Assembly: GCA_934590355.1 (NCBI GenBank)
Contig: CAKTOX010000006.1
Span: 21,042-85,041 of the forward strand
Length of the DNA: 64,000 bases
Reading direction: 5' to 3'
Origin: an uncultured Oscillospiraceae bacterium
Lineage (GTDB): Bacteria; Bacillota; Clostridia; Oscillospirales; Oscillospiraceae
The notes beneath the pieces are model-generated. The model had not been told where the DNA came from. It made no database searches and saw nothing but the letters and a program-made list of their open reading frames with translations. Shown piece after piece: positions 25,223-33,914 of the stretch; within the stretch, counting starts at the first letter, position 1, and every line of letters begins with the position of its first letter. The translations under genes and the position numbers were made by a program.

Positions 25223-26155
25223 TCACTGCACGAGCTGCGCAAGGGCGGGACCGGCGCACTGAGCGAAAAGGCGTATCGCGGCGAGGGCTTCCCTGAGCGT
25301 GTTGCCGTTCGTTCCGACCTCGAGTATCACGGAGCCGGGCGTGAGATTTTGATTGTAGCGATATTTCGTGAGCAGGATCGGGCGCATCAGGCTCGGGTAG
25401 CTTTGGCACACCGCGTTTTGCAGATACACGGCGAGACCGAGATTTTGCCGCCAGTCGGGATGCTCAAGCCCGCTTGCGTCGGTGCCGACGACGAACATGA
25501 TCTGCCCTGCGCATACGCCCTGTTCCGTCGCGGCGGTTTTATAGATGACCGTGTCCGAGCCGAGTGCGTCGCGGTGCAGGTCGATGACGATCCTTATGCT
25601 TGGATAGTCGGCGAGATATTTTTCAATCGCCTCGCAGCTTCGGTTATACGAGCCAGTGTAGCTGGGATAGTCAAAAACCTGTGTGTCGTGGATGACCTCA
25701 AGCCCGCAGTCGCCGAGCATCTGCGCAAGCTCGCTGCCTATGCGGATGACGCTGCAATTTTGGTCGAGCGTGCGGTTTGTGCCGAGGTCGTCGTATTTGT
25801 CGAGCCCCGCGGGGGAGTAGGCCTCGCTTGAGTGGGTGTGTATAATAAGTATCTGCGGCGCACCGGCCTGCAGGCGAATGTCGCAGCCGCGCTCGACCAC
25901 GGCGTCAATGTCGATGTCATAGCCCGCCGTGTTTTTTATCACCATGCCGCCGGATATGGTCGCGGGCAGTATGGTCTGCTGCGGCTCGGGCGCCTCCGAC
26001 GGCGCCGCGCTCGGCTGCGCAGAGTGCACCGCGTCCGTCTCAAGCACGATCGTTTCGCGCGCAGTGTCGCAGCTGTCCGTGCGCAGGTATATCGCAAACA
26101 GGTAAAGGCATATTAGGGCAAGTCCGCCCGCAATAAGCCTGCCTATTTTTTTCAT
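25223..26155 (-). CDS. spoIIP: Stage II sporulation protein P
   Basis: A 310-residue membrane-anchored peptidoglycan amidase/endopeptidase that drives engulfment together with SpoIID and SpoIIM. One N-terminal helix (LIAGGLALICLYLFAIYL), a variable linker (~35-75), then the SpoIIP domain with LIIHTHSSEAY (Zn histidines), VFDYPSYTGSYNRS, IVIDLHRDAL and VILEVGTNGNTLREA. ATG 26155 has GGGAGGT upstream; an in-frame TTG two codons earlier is less likely. With spoIIE it supports a full engulfment programme. Confidence 0.93.
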   Translation of the reverse strand: MKKIGRLIAGGLALICLYLFAIYLRTDSCDTARETIVLETDAVHSAQPSAAPSEAPEPQQTILPATISGGMVIKNTAGYDIDIDAVVERGCDIRLQAGAPQILIIHTHSSEAYSPAGLDKYDDLGTNRTLDQNCSVIRIGSELAQMLGDCGLEVIHDTQVFDYPSYTGSYNRSCEAIEKYLADYPSIRIVIDLHRDALGSDTVIYKTAATEQGVCAGQIMFVVGTDASGLEHPDWRQNLGLAVYLQNAVCQSYPSLMRPILLTKYRYNQNLTPGSVILEVGTNGNTLREALAAIRLFAQCAGPALAQLVQ

Positions 26156-26297
26156 AGCCAAGACCTCCCCTCGGGTAATTCTATGCCCCGCGCCCGAAAA
26201 TATTTCTGTACTTGCGGCGCGGTATGTGATATGCTTTATAAGACCGTGGTGGGCATAAATTATGTAAACCTATATTATTCAAAAATGAGGTGTAAAA

Positions 26298-26540
26298 ATG
26301 CATATTACTTACAGACCAAAGGGCGTTTGTTCGCAGCTTTTCGACATAGATGTTGAGGACGGAATTATTCAAAAAGTGGCGGTAAAAGGTGGATGCAGCG
26401 GCAATCTTCAGGGTATTTCGCACCTTTTGGTGGGGATGAAGGTTGAGGATGCAGTGGCGCGTATGGAGGGTATAAGGTGCGGTTTTAAGCCCACGTCATG
26501 CCCCGACCAGCTTGCAAAGGCGCTCAAAAACTGCATATAA
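26298..26540 (+). CDS. TSCPD-domain protein (TIGR03905 type)
   Basis: An 80-residue protein consisting of the TSCPD domain, which is also found at the end of some B12-dependent ribonucleotide reductases. The signature appears as KGGCSGNLQGIS and the closing TSCPDQLAKAL, with conserved cysteines at both. It is preceded by GAGGTG. Stand-alone versions are common in Clostridia; their role is unclear. Confidence 0.88.
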   Translation: MHITYRPKGVCSQLFDIDVEDGIIQKVAVKGGCSGNLQGISHLLVGMKVEDAVARMEGIRCGFKPTSCPDQLAKALKNCI

Positions 26541-26895
26541 AAATAGCGTTTTGGTTTACATAACATAAATACATAATCGAATTGATTTACATAACGTTAT
26601 ACAAGTGATTAAATGTTGTAATAATTTTTACGAATTTTTAATAAAATGTCGTCGAATTTTAGGATTTGTGCAATATGCCGAAGCCACAAAATGAAGTGCT
26701 GAGCCCTTGATAAACCTCTAAATCTTGCGGTTTATAATGTGCTGCTATGCACTGTGCACAATTCGACACAACTCCATTTGTGCAACGTGACTGTTTACTT
26801 GCTGCGTGACGCTCCGATATAATAAATATGCCTAAGAGTAATAGGCGCACATTCGGTGTTTTGCCGAATGAAATTTTTTATGACAGGAGCGTTAT
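26541..26895. other. 355-bp AT-rich intergenic region
   Basis: There is no credible gene. It contains two copies of TTTACATAAC (near 26554 and 26584), a promoter at 26794-26823, an exact Spo0A-box sequence TTCGACA (26762-26768) and a near match (CGTCGAA, 26652-26658). A CATTCGG/CCGAATG hairpin followed by ATTTTTT (about 26850-26880) lies between promoter and gene and could attenuate it. Confidence 0.5.
26794..26823 (+). promoter_or_regulatory. Promoter of the SleB-like gene with adjacent Spo0A-like box
   Basis: TTTACT, 18-bp spacer, TATAAT. The heptamer TTCGACA, identical to the Spo0A consensus box, lies 26 bp upstream of the -35 element. Confidence 0.55.
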
Positions 26896-27738
26896 ATGAG
26901 TATAGCTAAGAAATTCAGCGCGTCACTCGTGTTCGCTGTCTGTCTGCTGTTTGTGATCCTCTGCGGATATGCTTCCGCCGAGGAAACCGACTCCGGCGCG
27001 GAGTTTGAGGAAACTCCGGTGTATGTTGACGGATTGCTTTCATGCCGCGGTTATCGCATCGGCGATAACACCTATGTTCCGTTTGAAGCGGCCTGCGCAG
27101 TCCTCGGCTACGACGCCGATTTTAACTACGACAAAGAGATAGATACGTTGACCGTCGAGGTTGCCGGCATTGAGATAACGGTCGGCTGCGCAGATGAGTA
27201 TATGTGCGCAAACGGCAGATACATTTATCTGCCCGACGGGTATAGGGAAGTCGAAGGCTCGTTCGTGGTGCCTACGGAGGCATTGGCGAAGATATTCACT
27301 CTCACATATCAGTGGGACGAACAGCTTGGAGCAATCAACTTCATAACAGCAGACGAACAGATCCTCACGAGCGGAGACGAATACTACAATGAGGACGATA
27401 TTTACTGGATGAGCAGGATCATAACATGGGAGTCCGGCAACCAGCCCGTTGCTGGTCAGATCGCGGTGGGCAACGTCATTCTCAACCGCGTCGGAGACAG
27501 CCGCTTCGGACAGACCGTGAAGGATGTAATCTTCCAGCCCGGTCAGTTTTCGGTCGTGTCAAGCGGTGTGATTAACGGTCAGCCCTATGCAATAAGCGAA
27601 ATCTGCGCAAAGCTCGTTTACGAGGGCTATAACACCGTCGGCAATGCTCTGTTCTTCCAGACCGGACGGTACTGGGGCAGCAGCATGATCGAAACAACGT
27701 GGGTAGCGAAGATAGGCGACCACAATTTCTTTATGTGA
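26896..27738 (+). CDS. Exported cell wall hydrolase, SleB/CwlJ type, with copper-amine-oxidase-like stalk domain
   Basis: A 280-residue secreted protein. The signal peptide ends near YASAEE. Residues ~40-150 are a Cu_amine_oxidN1-type module (GYRIGDNTYVPFEAACAVLGY; YLPDGYREVEG; VVPTEALAKIF). The C-terminal domain (~165-280) is the SleB/hydrolase-2 fold with the catalytic Glu in IITWESGNQPVAGQIAVGNV, and VILNRV and FQPGQFSVV. SleB enzymes hydrolyse cortex peptidoglycan during germination, but the stalk domain suggests it may instead act on vegetative or forespore wall. AGGAGCG precedes the ATG; a terminator follows. Confidence 0.9.
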   Translation: MSIAKKFSASLVFAVCLLFVILCGYASAEETDSGAEFEETPVYVDGLLSCRGYRIGDNTYVPFEAACAVLGYDADFNYDKEIDTLTVEVAGIEITVGCADEYMCANGRYIYLPDGYREVEGSFVVPTEALAKIFTLTYQWDEQLGAINFITADEQILTSGDEYYNEDDIYWMSRIITWESGNQPVAGQIAVGNVILNRVGDSRFGQTVKDVIFQPGQFSVVSSGVINGQPYAISEICAKLVYEGYNTVGNALFFQTGRYWGSSMIETTWVAKIGDHNFFM

Positions 27739-27762
27739 TTGCCAAGCCGAATAGGATATGTT

Positions 27763-27796
27763 AAAATGAGTTGGGCTTTGCCCGACTCATTTTTTT
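27763..27796 (+). terminator. Terminator between the SleB-like gene and rsmG
   Basis: AAATGAGTTGGGC, loop TTTG, (G)CCCGACTCATTT then Ts. The following GGAG ribosome site of rsmG starts right at the end of the T-tract. Confidence 0.8.
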
Positions 27797-27806
27797 CGGA
27801 GTTAAC

Positions 27807-28508
27807 ATGGAGAATTTACTTAAAGCAGGCTTTGCCGAGCTCGGCATTGAGCCGGACGCACGGTCAACCGAGCGGTTCATAAAATATTTTGAATATCTCG
27901 AGGAGCGCAACAAGGTCATGAATCTGACCGCGATAAGCGGGGAGAATGACGTTGCGCGGCTTCATTTTCTCGATTGCGCGGCGCTGCTCGGCATGGCAGA
28001 TTTCAAGGGCAAAAGCGTCATTGACGTCGGAACGGGCGCGGGCTTTCCGGGACTCGTGCTGAAGATCGCTCAGCCGGATATGTCGCTCACACTGCTTGAC
28101 AGCTTAAATAAGCGCATTGATTTTCTCTCCGAGACCTGCAACATGCTCGGCCTTTCGGACGTTCGGTGCATCCATGCGCGCGCGGAGGAGGCAGCGCCTG
28201 AGCTGCGGGCTTCGTTTGACATCGCCGTGTCGCGTGCCGTTGCGCGGCTTGAGGTGCTGTGTGAGCTGTGCCTGCCGCTTGTGAAGACGGGCGGGGTGTT
28301 TATCGCCATGAAGGGACCGGATTGCTCCGACGAGGTCGAGTGCGCGGAAAATGCAATGAAGCTCCTTGGTGCGCAGCTGAAGGAAACGGTTTTGTACACG
28401 GTGCCCGGCACGGATATAAGCCACGCCGCGGTCATCATCGAAAAGATAAAGCCCACGCACCCGAAGTACCCGCGCAAATGGGCGCAGATAAAGAAAAACC
28501 CACTGTAA
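27807..28508 (+). CDS. rsmG: 16S rRNA (guanine-527 N7)-methyltransferase
   Basis: A 233-residue SAM-dependent methyltransferase of the GidB family. The SAM site is DVGTGAGFPGLVLKIAQP (~70-88); NLTAISGENDVARLHFLD, LLDSLNKRIDFL and VSRAVARLEVL are RsmG hallmarks. ATG 27807 is chosen for the GGAG 5 nt upstream and fits the family N-terminus; the frame stays open 12 codons further but runs through the terminator. It is monocistronic here, not next to mnmG as in many Firmicutes. Confidence 0.94.
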   Translation: MENLLKAGFAELGIEPDARSTERFIKYFEYLEERNKVMNLTAISGENDVARLHFLDCAALLGMADFKGKSVIDVGTGAGFPGLVLKIAQPDMSLTLLDSLNKRIDFLSETCNMLGLSDVRCIHARAEEAAPELRASFDIAVSRAVARLEVLCELCLPLVKTGGVFIAMKGPDCSDEVECAENAMKLLGAQLKETVLYTVPGTDISHAAVIIEKIKPTHPKYPRKWAQIKKNPL

Positions 28509-28510
28509 GA

Positions 28511-28545
28511 TAAAAAAGCTCAGGCAACATAGCCTGAGCTTTTTT
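28511..28545 (+). terminator. Terminator after rsmG (first of a matched pair)
   Basis: AAAAAAGCTCAGGC, loop AACATA, GCCTGAGCTTTTTT. The same hairpin and loop recur at 28764-28797. Confidence 0.9.
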
Positions 28546-28763
28546 GCGGACTGTCAAAAAATTTATGCTTCAGAGGAAGGATAACCGCGCAGCGGGGGAG
28601 CTTGAGGGGGTAAGACCCCGCTCAAAATCAGATTATAGCCATCAAAAAGGCCTGAGTATCAGGCTTTTTGACGAGCGAAGCGAGATTTTTCGTGAAGTGT
28701 GAGCTTCACAAAAAATGTGGCGTTTTTAGCGTGCAAAAAAGTCACAGACTTTTTTGATACGCT
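28546..28763 (+). repeat. Terminator-flanked repeat element, copy B (~218 nt)
   Basis: This shares its conserved blocks with 11923-12138, and the block order, spacing and orientation relative to the upstream gene are the same. Its stem-loops are TTGAG..GGGT/ACCC..CTCAA near 28604, CAAAAAGGCCTGA/TCAGGCTTTTTG near 28641, GTGAAG/CTTCAC near 28692, and a terminal hairpin TAGCGTG..AAAAAAGTC/GACTTTTTT..ACGCTA (28726-28763). The second and fourth stems differ almost entirely in sequence from copy A but still pair. It lies between two copies of the rsmG terminator. The family is not recognised. Confidence 0.7.
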
Positions 28764-28797
28764 AAAAAAAGCTCAGGCAACATAGCCTGAGCTTTTT
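28764..28797 (+). terminator. Second copy of the rsmG terminator
   Basis: AAAAAAAGCTCAGGC, loop AACATA, GCCTGAGCTTTTT: identical stem and loop to 28515-28545. It also ends the facing minus-strand kinase gene, since both flanks are A/T-rich. Confidence 0.88.
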
Positions 28798-28822
28798 GCA
28801 TATTGAATTTTTGTGAGCGCTC

Positions 28823-29755
28823 TCAGTCGAAGTCTCCGCCGCCTATGAACTCGCGTATGAGCGCGTCGGGAGCAACGTATTTCTCGTCGATGACGCCGAA
28901 AAGCTGCAAAGCGGGGAGCACCGTCTTCAGCTCGTCATATCGCTCGATGCCCTCGGGAACGGATGAGAACAGGTCGGTCGCAGTTTCGTTCATGACCGCC
29001 ATCTCGTAGGGGAAGGCAGAGTCAAACAGGAAATCCGCCTTGTTTTTGAACGGAGAAATATATGCCTTTTCGCCGCGCCTGACGTTTGCCCACATCTTGA
29101 GTGTCTGCGCGGGATCGGCTCCGCGGAAATTATAATCGCGCACGGTGCGGCGCACGAGCCTGAACCACGTGCCCTTGAAGCAGACCTGGCCGTTAAATTC
29201 GACGTTGCTGCGCGCGGAGATATAGAGCTTGAACGCATCGGGGTGCTGTGTGGTTATCATGTCGTTGAGCGCGTGTATACCCTCGAAAACTACAATCTCG
29301 TCCTTTTTGAGCTTTATGGACTTGGACGGCTCAAGCACACGCATCTGACGCGAAAACTCGTATTTGGGAACGTAAATGCGCTTACCCTCGGCGAGCATGG
29401 TGAAGTGCTCGTTTAAAAGCTCCATGTCAAGGCACAGCGGTGACTCAAGGTCAATATCCCCATCGGGCGTGCGCGGTGAGTTCTCGGGATCGACGGTTTT
29501 GAAATAATCGTCCATGCCGACATAGTGCGCGTGCACGCCGCGGCGCTCGAGCTCCTCGCTTATCTTGCGCGCGGTCGTGGTCTTGCCCGAGCCGGAGGGG
29601 CCGGACAGCAGCACGATCGGGCTGTTTTTTCTGTTCTTGATTATCTCGTCCGCGGCCTCGGCGACCCGCGCGGCGTAAATTGCGTCGCACTCCTCAATAA
29701 AGCCCTTGGGGTCGGAAACGGTTCGGAAGTTTATCTCTTTAAGATCAAATGCCAT
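28823..29755 (-). CDS. Uridine kinase-like P-loop nucleoside kinase
   Basis: A 310-residue P-loop kinase of the uridine kinase/phosphoribulokinase family. Walker A GPSGSGKTTTARKIS (~55) is followed by VGMDDYFKT, the lid region YEFSRQMRV, VVFEGIHALND and RLVRRTVRDYNFRG. The N-terminal ~40 residues (VSDPKGFIEECDAIYAARV) are characteristic of a clostridial subgroup. ATG 29755 is preferred since GGAG lies 10 nt upstream; another ATG at 29764 is too close. It overlaps the end of hemZ by ~11 nt, so the two are coupled. The substrate is inferred from family only. Confidence 0.85.
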   Translation of the reverse strand: MAFDLKEINFRTVSDPKGFIEECDAIYAARVAEAADEIIKNRKNSPIVLLSGPSGSGKTTTARKISEELERRGVHAHYVGMDDYFKTVDPENSPRTPDGDIDLESPLCLDMELLNEHFTMLAEGKRIYVPKYEFSRQMRVLEPSKSIKLKKDEIVVFEGIHALNDMITTQHPDAFKLYISARSNVEFNGQVCFKGTWFRLVRRTVRDYNFRGADPAQTLKMWANVRRGEKAYISPFKNKADFLFDSAFPYEMAVMNETATDLFSSVPEGIERYDELKTVLPALQLFGVIDEKYVAPDALIREFIGGGDFD

Positions 29756-31232
29756 TTTTCCCATTCTCCTTGCTGTAGAAATCTATTATGCCCTGCTTAT
29801 CAGCGCAGGTCTTGATTATACCGGATATATACTCGGACGGGTACTTGGGCGCGAAAAGGCGGATGTTTCTGCCGCCGGACGGGGAAATGAGCTTCGTTGA
29901 GCCTCCGCCGCCGAGCGCGATGATGGAGCACAGCTCCTCCATGATGCACACGTTATAGATGTTTTCATACCCCGGCTTTGCCCAGCCGACGTTTTCAAAG
30001 CCGCCGGACATGAACTTCTGCCGATAGAGATAGTACGGCGCGTAGCCGAGGCTGCGCAGCTTATCCTGAGCCGTGTCGAGCATTTGCCCGACCTCTGTAT
30101 CGCTCGGTATCGCGCTGCCCTCAAGCGTTATGCGCGAGCCCTTTTTGAGCGAGAGCGTGTGCACGGTTATGTTTTCAGGCTTGAGAGCCGTAACGGTGTC
30201 TAGCGTTTCGGCAAAGCCCACGGGCGTGTCGTCGGGAAGCCCTGCGATGAGGTCCATATTGACGCTCATGCCGCCCACGCTGCGCACGAGCGCGAGCGCG
30301 TCGATTATATCCTGCGCGCTGTGCTTTCTTCCGATGACCTTGAGCACCTCGTCGCTCATGGTCTGCGGGTTCACGCTTATCCTGTCAACTCCGTGTCCGG
30401 AGAGGACGCGCAGCTTATCGAGGCTTATCGTGTCGGGTCTGCCCGCCTCGACGGTGTATTCGCGCACATGGCTGAGGTCAAACTGCTCCTCAAGCTTTAA
30501 GCAGAGCCTGTCGAGCTGCCCGGCACTGAGGGTCGTCGGTGTGCCGCCGCCCATGTAAATAGATATGACGCGCAGCCCCAGCTCATGAACGGCCTTTGCC
30601 GCGGCTTCAATTTCCAGCATGAGCGCGTCGGTAAACGGCGGTATGAGCTTCATGCTCTTTTCGACCGATTGGCTCACAAAGCTGCAATACGAGCATCTTG
30701 TCGGGCAAAACGGTATGCCGACGTACAGGCAGATATCGCGCCCGTCAAGGCCTTCGGCGACCTGCTGCGTTACGAGCGCCGTGTCGCGGCAGAGCCTTGC
30801 GCGCTCGGGAGTAACGTCATAGTCGCGGATGAATTTGCTGACCGCCGCGTCAACTCCGACGGCGTCTATCTCCTCGCGCAGCAGCTTTCCCGGACGAACG
30901 CCCGTGAGCATTCCCCACGCGGGTCTTGCGTGACCTGCGGCGATCGCGGCGCGGTAAAACGCGGTTTTGATTATCCTGCTGCACAGCTTGTCGCGCATGA
31001 TATCGTCCGTCATGAGTGCGGTTTTGACGGCGCTTTTTGCGGTGTGCACCTCGCCGCCGCGCACAAGACGGCAGGAGGCGGTCATGTAGACCTTCCCGCT
31101 GCTGAGCCGGAGCTCGACTCTGTCGCCCTCCGGCTTTCCCTCGGGGTATTCCGGCCGCTCGGCGGGGTAGAGCGACAGCAGCATCTGCTCGGCCGCGTAT
31201 TTATGATCGTGTCCGTAAAAATAAAGCTTCAC
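29745..31232 (-). CDS. hemZ: Radical SAM coproporphyrinogen III oxidase-like protein HemZ
   Basis: A 495-residue member of the oxygen-independent coproporphyrinogen oxidase family. The Fe-S cluster motif is GIPFCPTRCSYCSF (CxxxCxxC, ~175), followed by ISIYMGGGTPTTLSAGQL and VEAGRPDTISLDKL. The HemZ-specific N-terminal ~160 residues (MKLYFYGHDHKYAAEQM; GMLTGVRPGKLL) set it apart from HemN and HemW. It starts at GTG with GAGGAGA 6 nt upstream. The biochemical role of HemZ in anaerobes with few heme genes is uncertain. Confidence 0.92.
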   Translation of the reverse strand: MKLYFYGHDHKYAAEQMLLSLYPAERPEYPEGKPEGDRVELRLSSGKVYMTASCRLVRGGEVHTAKSAVKTALMTDDIMRDKLCSRIIKTAFYRAAIAAGHARPAWGMLTGVRPGKLLREEIDAVGVDAAVSKFIRDYDVTPERARLCRDTALVTQQVAEGLDGRDICLYVGIPFCPTRCSYCSFVSQSVEKSMKLIPPFTDALMLEIEAAAKAVHELGLRVISIYMGGGTPTTLSAGQLDRLCLKLEEQFDLSHVREYTVEAGRPDTISLDKLRVLSGHGVDRISVNPQTMSDEVLKVIGRKHSAQDIIDALALVRSVGGMSVNMDLIAGLPDDTPVGFAETLDTVTALKPENITVHTLSLKKGSRITLEGSAIPSDTEVGQMLDTAQDKLRSLGYAPYYLYRQKFMSGGFENVGWAKPGYENIYNVCIMEELCSIIALGGGGSTKLISPSGGRNIRLFAPKYPSEYISGIIKTCADKQGIIDFYSKENGKNGI

Positions 31233-31351
31233 GGCGCATCTCCTCGCTGTTATGATAAGCTCATGATAATTTTAAAGTATAGCACAGCGCGCCGGACTTT
31301 ACAAGTTTTTGAACAGTCGTGCGTGCAAAATAAAAATTAGGCGCTAAACGG

Positions 31352-31380
31352 TTGTAATCGGACTGATACTTTGTTATAAT
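31352..31380 (+). promoter_or_regulatory. Promoter of the gdpP-rplI-dnaB block
   Basis: TTGTAA, 17-bp spacer and a perfect TATAAT, 31 bp before the gdpP start. Confidence 0.68.
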
Positions 31381-31411
31381 TTAATATCAACTATCTACGG
31401 AATACGAATGG

Positions 31412-33409
31412 ATGCGCAAAATGAAGAATTCACAGAGATTGTTTGAACAGAATACGCGGCCGTATGTGTTTTTCCTGATAGCGTTTGCAGTCGTGACGCT
31501 TGTGATGAAAAGCTATTATCTTGCCGCGGCCGAGGGAGTCGTTATCCTTGCGCTTATCGTCTACTCGGTCATAGCCCGCTCGCGCCGCAGAAAGGCACTT
31601 CTTGCTTATATCGAATCGGTCACATATGACGCAGAGTCGGCGAAAAATAACACTCTTCTCAATTTCCCGCTGCCCATCGTCGTTTTCAGACTCGACGACT
31701 CGCGCATAATCTGGGGAAACGAGATGTTTTTCTCAATAAGCGGAATGTCGGGTACGCGCACGGACATAAGCGTTGCCGAGCTCATTCCGGAGTTCTCCGG
31801 CAAGTGGCTCATGGAAGGCAAGACCAGCTGCCCGGATCTGCTTGAGCTCAAGGGCAGAAAATATCAGATATGCGGCAACATCGTGCGCTCCGGCAAGGAT
31901 GAGGGCGAGCAGCATTTCATGGCGATAGCCTATTGGATCGACGTAACCGATTACGAAAATATCCGCGACGAATATGCACTGTCAAAGCCCGTGGCCGCCA
32001 TACTTACGATAGACAACTTCGAGGAGCTTATGAAAAACCAGCCCGAGCGCGTGCGAAACGATCTGCGTGACGCCGTCGGCGATAAGCTCGATCAGTGGGG
32101 CTCGCATACAAACGGTATCATTATCCGCTACGACCGTGACAGGTATCTGTTCCTGTTCGAGGAGCGGTATATGCAGGATATCCTCAGCAAAAAGTGCGAT
32201 ATTCTAAACGAGGTGCATCAGATCATCAGCCCGAGCGGGATTCACGCGACGCTTTCCATCGGTATCGGACGCGACGGCACAAATCTGAGCGAGTCGCTGC
32301 AATTTGCCTCGCTTGCCGTTGAAATGGCGCTCTCGCGCGGCGGCGACCAGGCGGTCATAAAGAATAAATTCAGCTTCGACTTCATAGGCGGCAAGGCAGG
32401 CGAAGTCGAGTCGAGCAACAAGGTGCGCTCACGAGTGATGGCAAATGCGCTCGAGTCGCTTATAAAGGACGCCTCGCGCGTGCTCGTCATGGGTCATAAA
32501 TTCAGCGATATGGACAGCATCGGCGGCGCCGTCGGCGTGTGCAGCCTTGCCCGCAAAAACGGCAAGCAGGCGTACATAGTCGCGGACACCGAGAAAAGCT
32601 CGGCAAAGCCGCTCATTAAGCTACTTCGCCGCAGTCCCGAGTACGAAAACGTGTTCATAAGCGCGCAGGAGGGACTGCTCATTGCCGACGGCAAGACGCT
32701 TCTCGTCATCGTGGACACGAACCGTCCCGAGCAGGTCGAGGATCTTCGCCTTTTGCAGTCGTGCAACCACGTTGCCGTCATCGACCACCATCGCCGTGCG
32801 GCAACGTATATCGACAGAGCCGACCTCAGCTTTATTGAGCCGTATGCCTCGTCAGTGTGCGAGCTTATGACGGAGATACTCGAAATGTGTGGGGACGCTC
32901 CGAAGCTTCTCAGATGTGAGGCCGAGGCGATACTCGCCGGCATCGTGCTCGATACAAAGAGCTTCACGATGCGCACGGGAGATCGCACCTTTGACGCGGC
33001 GGCATATCTGCGCCGTGCCGGAGCGGATACCGTGGCGGTCAAAAAGCTCATGCAAAACGGCATGGAGCAGACCGTTGCAAAATATAAGATCCTGCAAAGC
33101 GCGCGGCTTTACCGCAATATGGCTGTCGCCGTGCCCGAAGCTCCGCAGGACAGGATAGTGGCGGCGCAGGCGGCGGACGAGCTGCTCAACGTCGCGGGAG
33201 TCGAGGCGTCCATGGTCATTTACCCCTTAGAGGACGGCGATGTGTTCGTTTCGGCGCGCTCGATAGGCGATGTGAACGTGCAGCTTATCATGGAAAAGCT
33301 CGGCGGCGGCGGAAACCGCGCGGCTGCCGCGGCTCAGATAAGCGGACTTACGCTCAAGCAGGCGGTGGACAAACTGTTTGCCGCGATAGACGAGTATATT
33401 GATTCGTGA
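31412..33409 (+). CDS. gdpP: Cyclic-di-AMP phosphodiesterase, GdpP type
   Basis: A 665-residue membrane enzyme that degrades c-di-AMP to pApA. Two N-terminal helices (~20-60) precede a PAS-like domain (~75-165) and a degenerate GGDEF domain (~180-310) that lacks a true GGDEF motif. The catalytic DHH/DHHA1 region follows: MGHKFSDMDSIGGAVG (~355), VIVDTNRPE, the DHH motif in VIDHHRRAATY (~460) and the C-terminal GGGGNRAAAAAQISG. ATG 31412 has only a weak Shine-Dalgarno; ATG 31421 is an alternative. It is followed by rplI and dnaB as in many Firmicutes. Confidence 0.93.
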   Translation: MRKMKNSQRLFEQNTRPYVFFLIAFAVVTLVMKSYYLAAAEGVVILALIVYSVIARSRRRKALLAYIESVTYDAESAKNNTLLNFPLPIVVFRLDDSRIIWGNEMFFSISGMSGTRTDISVAELIPEFSGKWLMEGKTSCPDLLELKGRKYQICGNIVRSGKDEGEQHFMAIAYWIDVTDYENIRDEYALSKPVAAILTIDNFEELMKNQPERVRNDLRDAVGDKLDQWGSHTNGIIIRYDRDRYLFLFEERYMQDILSKKCDILNEVHQIISPSGIHATLSIGIGRDGTNLSESLQFASLAVEMALSRGGDQAVIKNKFSFDFIGGKAGEVESSNKVRSRVMANALESLIKDASRVLVMGHKFSDMDSIGGAVGVCSLARKNGKQAYIVADTEKSSAKPLIKLLRRSPEYENVFISAQEGLLIADGKTLLVIVDTNRPEQVEDLRLLQSCNHVAVIDHHRRAATYIDRADLSFIEPYASSVCELMTEILEMCGDAPKLLRCEAEAILAGIVLDTKSFTMRTGDRTFDAAAYLRRAGADTVAVKKLMQNGMEQTVAKYKILQSARLYRNMAVAVPEAPQDRIVAAQAADELLNVAGVEASMVIYPLEDGDVFVSARSIGDVNVQLIMEKLGGGGNRAAAAAQISGLTLKQAVDKLFAAIDEYIDS

Positions 33410-33433
33410 TCATTCACGGGAAAGGATAAACAC

Positions 33434-33880
33434 ATGAAAGTAATTTTTAATGTTGACGTAAAGGGTCAGGGCAAGAAGGGTGAGCTGAAGGAGGTATCCG
33501 ACGGCTACGCACGCAACTACCTGCTGCCGCGCAAGCTCGCAAGCGAGGCGACCGCCGACAATATAAACGCGCTCAAGCTCAAGGAGAAGGCAAAGGCGGC
33601 TCAGATCGCACGAGAAAAGGCGGAGGCCGAGGCAAACGCAAAGAAGCTCGGCGAGGTTACCGTTACGGTGCGCGCAAAGGCAGGCGGAGCGGGCAAGCTC
33701 TTCGGCTCTGTGACCTCGCAGGAGATCTGCGACGCACTGCGCGAGCAGCACGGCATCGAGATCGAAAAGAACAAGATAGTCCAGCCCGAGCCCATCAAGA
33801 CCTTCGGCTCGTTCCAGGTCAAGGCAAAGCTCGGCTACGAGATATCCGGTACGATAAACCTCCTCGTCATCGAGGCATAA
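33434..33880 (+). CDS. rplI: 50S ribosomal protein L9
   Basis: A 148-residue ribosomal protein. The N-terminal rRNA-binding signature GKKGELKEVSDGYARNYLLPRKLA is followed by the long connecting helix (residues ~42-75, Lys/Ala/Glu-rich) and the C-terminal domain with KLFGSVTSQEI. GGAAAGGA precedes the ATG. It is 24 nt after gdpP. Confidence 0.97.
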   Translation: MKVIFNVDVKGQGKKGELKEVSDGYARNYLLPRKLASEATADNINALKLKEKAKAAQIAREKAEAEANAKKLGEVTVTVRAKAGGAGKLFGSVTSQEICDALREQHGIEIEKNKIVQPEPIKTFGSFQVKAKLGYEISGTINLLVIEA

Positions 33881-33914
33881 CAGAAAGAGAAAAGTAAGCG
33901 GCAGGAGTTAAAGC

